In this document: positions 42,584 to 51,413 of the stretch, piece by piece
Layout of the letters: the number at the start of each line of letters is the position of its first letter
How positions within the stretch are numbered: position 1 is the stretch's first letter
NCBI RefSeq assembly: GCF_965214215.1
Contig: NZ_CBDCBD010000003.1
Span: 2,666,001 to 2,730,000 of the forward strand
Length of the DNA: 64,000 bases
Direction: 5' to 3'
Origin: Poriferisodalis sp965214215
Lineage (GTDB): Bacteria > Actinomycetota > Acidimicrobiia > Acidimicrobiales > Poriferisodalaceae
Notes under the pieces: generated by a model
Databases searched by the model: none
What the model was told of the DNA's origin: nothing
What the model saw: only the letters and a program-made list of their open reading frames with translations
Translations under genes and position numbers: made by a program

Positions 42584-43153
42584 ATGGCAGCGATCGACAT
42601 CACCGGTTACGTGGCAAGCCTGAAGGATCATGCGCACGCGCACGGGTTCCACATCCACGACGAGCGCCAATTCATCGAGACCTACAGCCTCCGCCAGACT
42701 TGGGAAATCGATCTTCATCCGGCGGAAGCCTGCGGCGGCCCACTCGACCTGCACCTCACGCTCGAAGCCGACCCGCGCACCATGCTGTCATTCGAGGACG
42801 TGCTGTGGGCGACGCCCGAGGACGATCTCCCGCCCGACGAATTCTGGTTGCCCCTGGTGTTCACCTGGGCGCTGCCACCGCTGGACCACAGCCCCGACAT
42901 GTTGGTATTGGCCACCGATCTGGCGGGCCTCGGCGGCACAGCCCTCCCCGTGGAGGTCTCCGCCATTGACTCACTGACATCTGTGACGGACCCGGCGAAA
43001 CGGACGCTGATGATCGTGGCCCGGCGAGAACTGTCGCTCCAAGCGCTGCTGCAGGGCGAGGACGACATGTGCCAGCCGTTCGACCTGTGCACCAAGATTT
43101 GCGACTACCTACTGCACCACGCCAACGACTGGTACGACGAAGTCCCCGCTTAG
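42584..43153 (+). CDS. Hypothetical protein (189 aa)
   Basis: Unrecognised. An acidic protein starting MAAIDITGYVASLKDHAHAHG. The middle has alternating hydrophobic/charged strands (WEIDLHPAEACGGPLDLHLTLEADPRTML), and a helical C-terminus contains FDLCTKICDYLLHHANDWYDE. No signal peptide or membrane segment. A GTGGGGAG Shine-Dalgarno lies about 8 bases before the ATG. It diverges from the phosphatase gene; codon use looks normal, so it is probably real. Confidence 0.6.
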   Translation: MAAIDITGYVASLKDHAHAHGFHIHDERQFIETYSLRQTWEIDLHPAEACGGPLDLHLTLEADPRTMLSFEDVLWATPEDDLPPDEFWLPLVFTWALPPLDHSPDMLVLATDLAGLGGTALPVEVSAIDSLTSVTDPAKRTLMIVARRELSLQALLQGEDDMCQPFDLCTKICDYLLHHANDWYDEVPA

Positions 43154-43391
43154 CGAAGTTGCGCTAGGAATCTGCGGCTGTCTTGATGGCTTGGAGGGTT
43201 GCGGCCATCCCGGCACGCACGACATCGGCCCGGCTGCCGACTGCTCTGAGCTCAGATGCCGCAGCGTGGGCGGCAGGGCCGAGAGCGCCATACCATTGCG
43301 CCGACCGCGAGCGGCCAAACCCACGCTGCCCGAACCCGGGCAGCGGACGCCCGCCCAGATCGCACCCCGTCGTGCAGCCGAGGAGTTCCCC
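43154..43391. other. Intergenic region, no gene seen
   Basis: About 240 bases with only overlapping short frames. It ends in the GAGGAG Shine-Dalgarno of the next gene. Nothing else was recognised. Confidence 0.45.
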
Positions 43392-44291
43392 ATGGGCGAG
43401 ATTCCACGCACCGAAGACCGCCGCAGCCCCATCCGGCGGATGGGCCGCACGGTTGAGCCCATCCACACCGTCGCGTACTACTCACCCGAGATCTACGGAT
43501 TCAACGACGACGGCTTCAAGGGCTGGTGGCATGCCTACTTCGCGTACCGCTCGGCCCCCATGGGCAGGGTCAGCGCCGCGACCGTGACCGCTGTGTTCTA
43601 CAACTTCGCCCCGCGCATGGTGGAACGAGCAGTGCCGGGCTGCTGGGACATCATGGAACCCGACGCCGTTCGCGCCCGCCAACTCGAGTTCACCACGGCG
43701 TCGATGCAGCGGGCCTTGGGCGAGTACCCAGACCCCGACGACATCGGGGCGGCGGCGGCTGCGTTGCGCAGTTTCGCAGGCGATCTGCCCATCGGAGCAC
43801 GCCCCCTGTACGCAGGCTGGGCATCGGAACCGTGGCCGAGCGACAGCACCGGCGGCGGTGACGTCATGGACCTCTGGCACGGCTGCACGCTGCTGCGCGA
43901 GTTCCGCTTCGACGCCCACAACATCGCCCTTGCCGCCGGTGACCTCGACCCCGTCGAGTGCCACGTGATGATGACCACCGGTGGCCACGGCAACGGTGCC
44001 ACCATCCAGAAGATCCGCGGCTGGAGTGCCGAAGAGTGGGACGCGGCGTGGCGACGGCTCATCGATCGGGGATGGATCACTGCTGAGGGCGAGCAGACGC
44101 CCGAAGGCAACGCTGCGCGCCGAGCCGTCGAACACGACACCGACCGTCTGTCGTCGGGTGCGGCCGATGCGTTGCCCCCAGGCGATCTCGACGCACTGCT
44201 GGTGCGGCTCGAACGCATCACGGGCTACCTAGTGGAGACCGGCATCGTGGCGGGCGTCTGGCCGCCTCCCCACGTCACCGTCGCAGCCTGA
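43392..44291 (+). CDS. SCO6745-like helical protein
   Basis: A 299-residue protein resembling SCO6745-family actinobacterial proteins: RTVEPIHTVAYYSPE at ~20, YFAYRSAPMGRVSAATVTAVFYNF at ~48-72, and a C-terminal winged-helix-like part (GWSAEEWDAAWRRLIDRGWIT followed by GERITGYL-type helices). Function unknown. A GAGGAG Shine-Dalgarno supports the ATG at 43392. The GlnRS gene begins six bases after its stop. Confidence 0.65.
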   Translation: MGEIPRTEDRRSPIRRMGRTVEPIHTVAYYSPEIYGFNDDGFKGWWHAYFAYRSAPMGRVSAATVTAVFYNFAPRMVERAVPGCWDIMEPDAVRARQLEFTTASMQRALGEYPDPDDIGAAAAALRSFAGDLPIGARPLYAGWASEPWPSDSTGGGDVMDLWHGCTLLREFRFDAHNIALAAGDLDPVECHVMMTTGGHGNGATIQKIRGWSAEEWDAAWRRLIDRGWITAEGEQTPEGNAARRAVEHDTDRLSSGAADALPPGDLDALLVRLERITGYLVETGIVAGVWPPPHVTVAA

Positions 44292-44297
44292 GGTCCC

Positions 44298-46160
44298 GTG
44301 CCTGAGCGAACCGGGCCCGCCAGCGTTGTTGGCGCCCTGAGCGAATCGCCCGATGGCGCAGGGCGCGATTTCATTCGCGATCAGGTCGCCGACGACCTGG
44401 GGTCGCACCGTTTCGACGGCAGGATCCAGACCCGCTTCCCGCCGGAACCAAACGGGTATCTCCACATCGGGCACGCCAAGGCGATCTGCTTGGACTTCAC
44501 CGTGGCCTCCGAATTCGGCGGACGCTGCTTTCTGCGTTTCGACGACACCAATCCCACAACCGAGAGTCCCGAGTACGTCGACGCCATCGTCGACGATGTG
44601 CGGTGGCTCGGATTCGAGCCCGACGAGATCCGCTACGCCTCGGATTACTTCGAACAGCTCTACGAGTGGGCAGAGCATCTGATCGAGCAGGGTCTGGCCT
44701 ACGTCGACGACCAGGACGCAGCGGCCATCTCGGCGGGGCGGGGAGGCTTCGGCCGCCGGGGCACCGAGAGTCCGCACCGCTCCCGGCCGGCCCCAGAAAA
44801 CCTGCGCCTCTTCCGCGAGATGGCTGCCGGCCAGCATGCCGAAGGCAGCCGCGTGCTGCGCGCCCGCATCGACATGCAGCACGAGAACATGCAGATGCGC
44901 GACCCGGTGATGTACCGCATCCGCCACGCCCACCACTACCGCAGCGGCGACCGCTGGTGCATCTACCCCACCTACGACTGGGCGCACGGCCAGAGCGATG
45001 CCATCGAGGGCGTCACCCATTCGCTGTGCACGCTGGAGTTCCGTGACAACCGTGCGCTGTACGACTGGTACCTGGAGCACCTGCCGCTCGCCGATCTGGG
45101 TTACGCCGGCGACCGCCCGCATCAGACCGAGTTCGCCCGCCTGGAGCTGACCCGCACGATCACGTCCAAGCGGATCCTGCGCCGGCTCGTGGAGGGCGGC
45201 CATGTCGACGGATGGGACGATCCCCGGCTCCCGACGCTGCGGGCGCTGCGCCGGCGCGGCTATCCGCCCTCAGCCATCAGGGAGTTCTGCGCATTCATCG
45301 GGGTAGCACGCACCAACAGCCGCCACGCCCCCGAGTTGCTCGAGTCGTTCGTACGCGCCGAGCTCAATGCGACGGCCCCACGGCGCATGGCTGTATTGAG
45401 GCCGCTGAAGCTGGTGATCACCAATTGGCCCATCGGCGACGACGGGACGCCGGTCGCCGAGTATCGCGAGGCGCTCAACAACCCGGAAGATCCATCGGCG
45501 GGCACCCGCCAAGTGCCCTTCAGCGGGACGCTGTGGATCGAGCACGACGACTTCCGGTTGGAAGCACCGCCAAAGTACTTCCGGCTGACGCCAGGCCGCG
45601 AGGTACGCCTGCGTGCTGGCTACTTCGTTCGCTGTGTTGACGCTGTCACCGATCCCGACGGGCAAGTCACCGAAGTGCACTGCACCTATGATCCCGAGAC
45701 CTCGGGCGGCCAGGCCCCAGACGGCCGCAAGGTCAAGGCCACCATCCACTGGGTCAGCGCCGACCACGCCGTGCCGATCGAAGCCGCTCTGTACGAGCGG
45801 CTCTTCGATGCCGAACTTCCGGGTGAGCGCACCGACGATCCCCTCGATGATCTGCATCCAAACTCACGAGAATTGTGCGTCGGCGTCGCCGAGCCCGCCA
45901 TCGCCGATGTCTCCCCCGGCCAGGTAGTGCAGTTCGAGCGCCTCGGCTACTTCTGCGCCGACGACGACAGCCCGGCTGCCACCGGCGAACCGGGCTGCGG
46001 CGAAGCCGGCGATCCCAACAACACTGCACGCGCAACCGATGACGCTCCACCGCTGTTCCATCGCACCGTCGGCCTGCGTGACGAATGGGCGAATATTCAG
46101 AAGCGGCAACAGAAATCTGGCGGCTCCGCCCGCCCAGCAAACAAGGGAGGCGGCAGATGA
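44298..46160 (+). CDS. glnS: Glutaminyl-tRNA synthetase
   Basis: A 620-residue class I synthetase. The HIGH motif is PNGYLHIGHAKA (~residues 51-62), with RFDDTNP soon after, typical of GlnRS rather than discriminating GluRS. The KMSKS counterpart is ITSKRIL (~295). C-terminal beta-barrel anticodon-binding domains follow, with FRLTPGREVRLR and TIHWVSADHAVPIEAALYERLF characteristic of GlnRS. It charges tRNA-Gln directly. It starts with GTG and its TGA overlaps the SDR start (ATGA). Confidence 0.93.
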   Translation: MPERTGPASVVGALSESPDGAGRDFIRDQVADDLGSHRFDGRIQTRFPPEPNGYLHIGHAKAICLDFTVASEFGGRCFLRFDDTNPTTESPEYVDAIVDDVRWLGFEPDEIRYASDYFEQLYEWAEHLIEQGLAYVDDQDAAAISAGRGGFGRRGTESPHRSRPAPENLRLFREMAAGQHAEGSRVLRARIDMQHENMQMRDPVMYRIRHAHHYRSGDRWCIYPTYDWAHGQSDAIEGVTHSLCTLEFRDNRALYDWYLEHLPLADLGYAGDRPHQTEFARLELTRTITSKRILRRLVEGGHVDGWDDPRLPTLRALRRRGYPPSAIREFCAFIGVARTNSRHAPELLESFVRAELNATAPRRMAVLRPLKLVITNWPIGDDGTPVAEYREALNNPEDPSAGTRQVPFSGTLWIEHDDFRLEAPPKYFRLTPGREVRLRAGYFVRCVDAVTDPDGQVTEVHCTYDPETSGGQAPDGRKVKATIHWVSADHAVPIEAALYERLFDAELPGERTDDPLDDLHPNSRELCVGVAEPAIADVSPGQVVQFERLGYFCADDDSPAATGEPGCGEAGDPNNTARATDDAPPLFHRTVGLRDEWANIQKRQQKSGGSARPANKGGGR

Positions 46161-46915
46161 CGGAGCCACGCCCAGTTGATCGGGTGGCAATCATCACCGG
46201 CGGCGGATCCGGCATTGGTCGAGCGTGTGCGCTCGCACTGTCGGAAGCCGGCTGGCAGGTGGTCGTGTGCGGTCGCCGCCGTGAGCTGCTCGACGAGGTG
46301 GTGGACGAATGCACCGGCGAGGCCGTGGCCGTCGCCGCCGACGTCTCGGTTCCCGAGCACGTCGACGCACTCTTCTCCGCGGCCACCGACCGGTTCGGCC
46401 GGGTCGACCTGCTGTTCAACAACGCCGGCATGGGCACCCGCCCCGTGCCGGTGGATGAGCTGCCAATTGCCGACTGGATGGCGACGGTCGGGGTGAACCT
46501 GACCGGTTCGTGGCTGTGCGCTCGTGCCGCATTCGCCCAGATGAAGCGCCAGCGACCCTCGGGCGGGCGGATCATCAACAACGGCTCGGTGTCGGCACAG
46601 ACGCCGCGCCCGCACTCGTCCCCGTACACCGCGACGAAACATGCGATCACCGGGCTGACCAAAGCCTTGTCGTTGGAAGGCCGCGATCACGGCATCACCG
46701 TGGGGCAGATCGACATCGGCAACGCCGAGTCGCCCTTGACTGCCCCGATGGCCACCGGTGTCCCCCAGGCCGATGGCAGCATCCGAGCCGAACCCTTGAT
46801 GGATGTCGACGACGTGGCCCGAGCCGTGCTCTATATGGCAGAGCTGCCCGCAGACACCAACGTGCTCACCATGACCGTCATGGCCAACGGCATGCCCCTG
46901 GTCGGTCGCGGCTGA
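46157..46915 (+). CDS. SDR-family oxidoreductase
   Basis: A 252-residue short-chain dehydrogenase. It has the cofactor motif GGGSGIGRA, NNAG at ~87, catalytic Ser in NNGSVSAQ, and the active-site pair in SPYTATKHA. Cofactor and substrate are not readable. It starts inside the GlnRS stop codon. The segment after its stop contains repeats A and B. Confidence 0.88.
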   Translation: MTEPRPVDRVAIITGGGSGIGRACALALSEAGWQVVVCGRRRELLDEVVDECTGEAVAVAADVSVPEHVDALFSAATDRFGRVDLLFNNAGMGTRPVPVDELPIADWMATVGVNLTGSWLCARAAFAQMKRQRPSGGRIINNGSVSAQTPRPHSSPYTATKHAITGLTKALSLEGRDHGITVGQIDIGNAESPLTAPMATGVPQADGSIRAEPLMDVDDVARAVLYMAELPADTNVLTMTVMANGMPLVGRG

Positions 46916-46935
46916 GTGCCTCAACGGATAGTGCC

Positions 46936-47044
46936 CAGATGCCATAGCTGTGGGAGCGGCAGGAGACTCTGCGCCGTTGCGACCTGCTGGATCGCGGGAG
47001 CGCAGGGTCATGCCGCTCCCGCAGCGGGCGCACGCACCCGCTGC
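46936..47044 (-). repeat. Dispersed repeat A, copy 2
   Basis: Reverse-strand copy of the element at 38469-38577. The terminal arms here read GGGAGCGGCA and TGCCGCTCCC, while copy 1 has GGAGGCGGCA and TGCCGCCTCC, so both arms changed together and pairing is kept. The inner hairpin and the CAGAGTCTCC segment are identical in the two copies. The outer ATGGCATCTG end is also shared. Confidence 0.75.
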
Positions 47045-47059
47045 GGTTCCTGAGAAGAT

Positions 47060-47148
47060 GCGCGGATAGGTGAACCTTCCCGCTGTAGCACCAGTTGTTT
47101 CCCGCTCTTGTTCGCTGTCGCTCACGGGCCGCTCGGGCCACGGCTTCG
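47060..47148 (+). repeat. Dispersed repeat B, copy 1
   Basis: About 89 bp, closely matching 61355-61442 in the same orientation. The shared run begins AGGTGAACCTTCCCG and ends GGGCCGCTCGGGCCACGG-CTTCG, with only a few substitutions in about 80 bases. It starts 15 bases after repeat A copy 2 and ends about 30 bases before the LLM oxidoreductase start, so it would lie in that gene's leader or promoter. Confidence 0.75.
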
Positions 47149-47179
47149 AATATCGGCTCAGCCTCTTATGCTGCGCGCC

Positions 47180-48067
47180 ATGAAATTCGGGTATCTAACA
47201 GGAAATCACTACGGCGGCATCGATCCAGGCGATCTGGCCCAAGAACTCGAAGAGCGTGGCTACTACTCAGTCTGGTACCCGGAGCACACACACATCCCGA
47301 CGTCTCGCGAGAGCCCGTACCCCAACGGCGGCCAACTGCCAGGCACCTACCTCCACATGATGGACCCATTCGTCTCCATCGGCGTCGCTGCCGCACGTAC
47401 GTCGACGATCAAGCTCGGCACCGGTGTCTGCCTCATCCTGCAGCACGACCTCATCGACCTCGCCCGTACCGTGGCCTCAGCCGACGTGTTGTCGGACGGT
47501 CGCGTCGTGCTCGGCATCGGCGTCGGCTGGAACCGCGAGGAGCTGGCCGACCACCGGCCCGACATGCCGTTCCGCCAACGCTATGGCGCTATGCGTGAGC
47601 GTGTCGCAGCCATGCGATCGATCTGGGAGAACGACCCGGTTCCGGCCCACGACGGCCGCTGGGACGCCCACAGCGAGTCGTGGATTTATCCCAAGCCGGC
47701 AAACGGCGCTGTTCCGGTAGCGCTCGGCAACGCCGGGCCGCTTGGCATCCAGCATGCAGCGGAGTACGCCGACGAATGGTGCCCCATCGACGTCGGTGTC
47801 ATGAACGTCACCGGCAAACCCGACGTCACGGGCGGCATCGAGCGATTCCGGCGGTTGGCAACCGAGGCAGGTCGCGACGATGCCAATGACATCCCGATCA
47901 CGCTCTACATCTGGGGCAGGCCCAGGCTGGACCGGCTGGAGGCCTACGCCAACGCCGGCGTGAGCCAGTTCGTGTTCACGCCCGTGAACTTCGACCTGCC
48001 CTCAGCAGACGAGACACTGCGGTACCTCGACGACCTGACACCGACGCTCGAAGCGTTCAACGGCTGA
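47180..48067 (+). CDS. LLM-class (F420-dependent type) oxidoreductase
   Basis: A 295-residue luciferase-like TIM-barrel protein. KFGYLTGNHYGGIDPGDLAQELEERGYYSVWYPEHTHIP, followed by RTSTIKLGTGVCLILQHDLIDLARTVASAD and LGIGVGWNREEL, is typical of actinobacterial F420-dependent LLM enzymes. The ATG at 47180 (MKFGYL) is preferred; 47168 is four codons earlier. The substrate is unknown, and F420 use is inferred from the subfamily. Confidence 0.87.
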   Translation: MKFGYLTGNHYGGIDPGDLAQELEERGYYSVWYPEHTHIPTSRESPYPNGGQLPGTYLHMMDPFVSIGVAAARTSTIKLGTGVCLILQHDLIDLARTVASADVLSDGRVVLGIGVGWNREELADHRPDMPFRQRYGAMRERVAAMRSIWENDPVPAHDGRWDAHSESWIYPKPANGAVPVALGNAGPLGIQHAAEYADEWCPIDVGVMNVTGKPDVTGGIERFRRLATEAGRDDANDIPITLYIWGRPRLDRLEAYANAGVSQFVFTPVNFDLPSADETLRYLDDLTPTLEAFNG

Positions 48068-48081
48068 GACTCCCGATCGGC

Positions 48082-49293
48082 CTAGAGGCCGGAGCGCTCC
48101 AGGATGTGCACGCCGCAGCTCGAACCGAGGCCGATCACATGGGCCAGGCCGACCTTGGCGTCGGGCACCTGACGGTCGCCTGCTTCACCTCGCACGTGGG
48201 TGGCAACCTCGAACAGGTTGGCCACGCCCGTCGCACCGATCGGGTGCCCCTTCGACAGCAGCCCGCCGGATACGTTGACCGGGATCTCCCCGTCACGCCA
48301 CGGACCGCCCTTGTCGATCCACTCGCCAGCACCGCCTGGCTCGCACAGCCGCAGGTTGTCGTAGTGCCTCAGCTCGGCGGTCGCGAAGCAGTCATGCAAC
48401 TCCACGAGGTCGAGATCTGCCGGATCGACGCCGGAGGCCTCATATGCCTCGTCGGCAGCGTTGCGCGTCAGCGTGTTGACATCGGGTTGCACCTGGCAGC
48501 CCTCGGTCCACGGATCTGAGGTCAGCACCGAGGCCGAGACCTTGACGGCTCGCCGCTGCTGCTCGCGAGACAGCGTCCTCAGCTTCTCATCGGAGACCAG
48601 CACGACCGCCGCCGAGCCGTCGCCGGTCGGGCAGCACATCAACAGAGTGTTCGGGTAGGCGATGACCTCGGAGCCCATCACCTCGTCCAGCGAGAACGCC
48701 TTGCGGTATTGCGCCAGCGGGTTCAGCGTCGAATGCTCGTGGTTCTTCTGCGCCACTTTGGCGAACTGCTCGAAACCGACGCCGTCGTTCTCATAGGCGT
48801 ACTCCATGCCGGCCTGCGCAAAGACGCCGGGCATCATGTTGGTGCCTAGGCGGCCTTCGACGCCCACCACGGAGCCGAAGCGACCCTTGCGCTCGAACAC
48901 CTGCTTGTCGGAGCGGGCGGCCCGGTCGCCACCGAGCATGCCCATCTTGCCCATCTGCTCGACGCCCACTGCGAGGCCCATCTGCGCCTCGCCCGCCTTG
49001 ATCGCCATCATCACGGTACGGACTGCCGTAGCGCCGGTGGCGCAGGCGTTGGCCACATTGAACACGGGGATGCCGGTCTGTCCGATCTGCTTCTGAAGGC
49101 GCTGGCCGACGCCGCCATTCGCTTCGTACAGACAGCCTGCCGCCAGCACGTCCATGTCGGCCATGGTCACCCCGCCGTCATCAAGTGCCCCGAGCGAGGC
49201 CTGCGCGGCGAGGTCGATCAGGTCCTTGTCGGCGTAGCGACCGAATTTGGTCATGGATGTGCCGAGAATCCAGACGGGATCTTGGTTGCTCAT
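48082..49293 (-). CDS. Thiolase-superfamily protein (SCP-x/lipid-transfer type acetyl-CoA acyltransferase)
   Basis: A 403-residue thiolase fold. The nucleophilic cysteine is in NVANACATGATAV (~85). C-terminal motifs are ELHDCFATAEL (~290) and GGLLSKGHPIGATG (~345). The HDCF form and absence of NEAFA mark the SCP-x/non-decarboxylating group often involved in side-chain breakdown of steroids and other bulky acyl-CoAs. A DUF35 zinc-ribbon/OB protein is encoded just upstream on the same strand, the usual partner for such thiolases. Confidence 0.88.
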   Translation of the reverse strand: MSNQDPVWILGTSMTKFGRYADKDLIDLAAQASLGALDDGGVTMADMDVLAAGCLYEANGGVGQRLQKQIGQTGIPVFNVANACATGATAVRTVMMAIKAGEAQMGLAVGVEQMGKMGMLGGDRAARSDKQVFERKGRFGSVVGVEGRLGTNMMPGVFAQAGMEYAYENDGVGFEQFAKVAQKNHEHSTLNPLAQYRKAFSLDEVMGSEVIAYPNTLLMCCPTGDGSAAVVLVSDEKLRTLSREQQRRAVKVSASVLTSDPWTEGCQVQPDVNTLTRNAADEAYEASGVDPADLDLVELHDCFATAELRHYDNLRLCEPGGAGEWIDKGGPWRDGEIPVNVSGGLLSKGHPIGATGVANLFEVATHVRGEAGDRQVPDAKVGLAHVIGLGSSCGVHILERSGL

Positions 49294-49371
49294 GGCTGTT
49301 CTCTTTCGGTGATCTGGTTCTTGGTAAACGGTGCTCAGGTCAGATGCTGTGGTTGTTGCCGGGGCGGAGGT

Positions 49372-49803
49372 TCATGCGGCCTCAGGCTCGTAGCCGAAGG
49401 CGACTGCCTCGACGCCGTCGTCGTCTGTCGCGGTCACATAGGTGGCGAGACGAACGCGCATTCCGAGCGTCACTTTGGTGGGCTCGGGCTCGACGTTGAT
49501 GATGTTGCTCTTGACGCGCCCGCCCCCGTCGAGATCCACGACAGCCGATACGTACGGTGCAGGTACTCCCCGAGCTGCACGGTGCACGATGGTGAAGGTC
49601 CGCACCGAACCAGTGTTGGCGAGCCGTGACGCCGTGAATTCCCGCGCCCCGCACGCCGCGCAGGCATTGCGTCGATCGAAGTAGGTGACCCCGCACGCAT
49701 CGCAGACGTTTGCCACCAAGTGAGGGTCGTTGCCAAGGTGCAGGTATTCCACCATGGAAATCTGGCTCGGTGGATCATTATTCGGCGCGTTCTCGTCGGC
49801 CAT
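49372..49803 (-). CDS. DUF35 zinc-ribbon/OB-fold protein, thiolase partner
   Basis: A 143-residue protein: zinc ribbon CDACGVTYFDRRNACAACG at ~36-54, then an OB-fold with TFTIVHRAARGVPAPYVSAVVDLDGG. In actinobacteria and archaea these proteins bind CoA thioesters and channel substrate to SCP-like thiolases or HMG-CoA synthase. The ATG at 49803 has GGAG eight bases upstream. Probably operonic with the thiolase, 78 bases downstream. Confidence 0.88.
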   Translation of the reverse strand: MADENAPNNDPPSQISMVEYLHLGNDPHLVANVCDACGVTYFDRRNACAACGAREFTASRLANTGSVRTFTIVHRAARGVPAPYVSAVVDLDGGGRVKSNIINVEPEPTKVTLGMRVRLATYVTATDDDGVEAVAFGYEPEAA

Positions 49804-49877
49804 GTCAGCGCTCCTCTCGCGTCGAGCCACATGCTCCGGCCTGCGCCATCTCGCCACAGCCGTCCCGCAAGAACTTA

Positions 49878-50555
49878 TCAGTGACCTAGCCAGCGGCCCC
49901 GGTGCGCCACGGGCCGGTCGGCAACGGTGCGGGCCTCGGCGGCGAGGTCGGGTTCGGTGCCGAACAGCGAGCGTCGCGGGCGCTTCTCACTGGCCGCATG
50001 CCCGCCCGCAGCCTGTGCGGATCGATCCGGCCATCCCATGGCAATCACGCCGATCGGCTGGTGCGACGCCGGAACACCGAGGGCGCCCGCGACTGCATCG
50101 GCGTGTTCGAACATCCCGAAGAAGAGCACGCCGAGGCCCTCGTCGATCGCGGCGTACTGCAGTGCCATCGCGGCAAATGCTGCATCCACCGTCCAATACG
50201 GCGTGGACCACGCCCCAGTGTCGCTGCCGAGGCCGGTTGGTGCTTTGTCGGGTTCGCCATATCGCTCGACGTACGCGCTGGGATCCGCCCAGACGGTGAC
50301 GAGCACCGGACAGGTGAGCAGGCTTGCCCACCGAAAGCTCTTCCGTCGGTCTGGGGGCATCGTGGCGTCCCAGTAGCGCGCTGTCTCGTCGGGGCCTTGA
50401 AGCACCACGAAGTCGAAACCCTGGGCATTACCGGCCGAGGGGACCCGCCGAGCGGCGTCGAGCACATGTGCGAGCAGCGGCTCGTCGACGGGATCGGCCA
50501 GGAAATGCCGGGTCATCCGCCGCCTGCGGGCGAGTTCGCTGAAGGCTCCGGTCAC
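49878..50555 (-). CDS. Nitroreductase-family protein
   Basis: A 225-residue FMN-binding protein. RRRMTRHFLADPVDEPLLAHVLDAARRVPSAGNAQGF is the N-terminal FMN-phosphate region; GLGVLFFGMFEHADAVAGALGVP and IGVIAMGWPD are the C-terminal core. Possible roles include nitro-aromatic reduction or iodotyrosine-dehalogenase-like activity. GTG start. It has a long Arg-rich C-terminal tail. Confidence 0.85.
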   Translation of the reverse strand: MTGAFSELARRRRMTRHFLADPVDEPLLAHVLDAARRVPSAGNAQGFDFVVLQGPDETARYWDATMPPDRRKSFRWASLLTCPVLVTVWADPSAYVERYGEPDKAPTGLGSDTGAWSTPYWTVDAAFAAMALQYAAIDEGLGVLFFGMFEHADAVAGALGVPASHQPIGVIAMGWPDRSAQAAGGHAASEKRPRRSLFGTEPDLAAEARTVADRPVAHRGRWLGH

Positions 50556-50600
50556 CGGCGCACGTGCTCAGCTCGGCCGCAGACCCGCCGGGCCCGAGCG

Positions 50601-51266
50601 CTACAGCAGCTTCGCGAGGTCTTCGCGGCTGGCCCAGCCGAACGCGATGAGCGCATCGCCGTTCGCAGTGTCGAAACCGTCGAAGATTTCGATCAGTGTC
50701 GGATCGAGCTTCTCGGGCCGGGGAGCGGTGTGGTTCAGCACGAACGACGGCCCGCCGTCTCCGTACACCTTGAACTCGCGTGCCTTGTACTCGCCCTGCA
50801 CGTCGAAGCGCTTCGCCAGCCGACGCCCCCATGCGCGGTCCTCGCCGTTGGGCTCGTAGCCCGGACGCGGCACCACCCGATCGAGCGGCTTGAATGCCGT
50901 GAAGGCTGCAGCGTCGGCCATCTGGCACGCCACCAGCACGTCCTCGTCGGGGAACGCCAGAACGGCTCGCCGAAGCTGATCGGTCATCATCGACCGCAGC
51001 GCGCTGTCGCGGCGGGCGGAACGCCGCGTGGCGCCGGCACCCATCAGCACCGTCGGATCGCCGCCGACCCGCTCGAGGGTGCAAAAGCCGTAGGCGGCGA
51101 GCTTGGTGCCGTCTCGCACGTGGGTGACAAGCACCCAGGCGTCGCGTTGCTTGGACAGATGCCCAACGTCGAAGTGAACGCTCTCGCCGCTGACGAGTTC
51201 GGCCATCTCGGAGATCTCAGCATCGCTGAGTGCCGTGCAGTCCTTTGTCTCAACCTCGAGCGCCAT
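50601..51266 (-). CDS. Hypothetical protein (221 aa), possibly GNAT-like
   Basis: Not assigned to a family with confidence. The pattern DAWVLVTHVRDGTKLAAYGFCTLERVGGDPTVLMGAGATRRSARRDSALRSMMTDQLRRAVLAFPDEDVLVACQMADAAAFTAF resembles the strand-helix order of an acetyltransferase fold, with AFTAFKPLDRVVPRPGYEPN like a GNAT C-terminal half. No clear R-x-x-G-x-G loop is present. The ATG at 51266 is preferred to an extension at 51377. It lies between the nitroreductase and Bpa genes on the same strand. Confidence 0.55.
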   Translation of the reverse strand: MALEVETKDCTALSDAEISEMAELVSGESVHFDVGHLSKQRDAWVLVTHVRDGTKLAAYGFCTLERVGGDPTVLMGAGATRRSARRDSALRSMMTDQLRRAVLAFPDEDVLVACQMADAAAFTAFKPLDRVVPRPGYEPNGEDRAWGRRLAKRFDVQGEYKAREFKVYGDGGPSFVLNHTAPRPEKLDPTLIEIFDGFDTANGDALIAFGWASREDLAKLL

Positions 51267-51413
51267 GTGGTTCTCGCCCCTTGCGATGCTTGCTGGCCGA
51301 TCCTCCGGTGGCCGGCCAATCCAATCCTTCAGTGTTTGTTCAATGCGCGTGCGCACCCGGAGGCCTGACGATGCCAAGCGTGCGGCGGTTGCCGCCGGCC
51401 GACTTCGCCCCGA

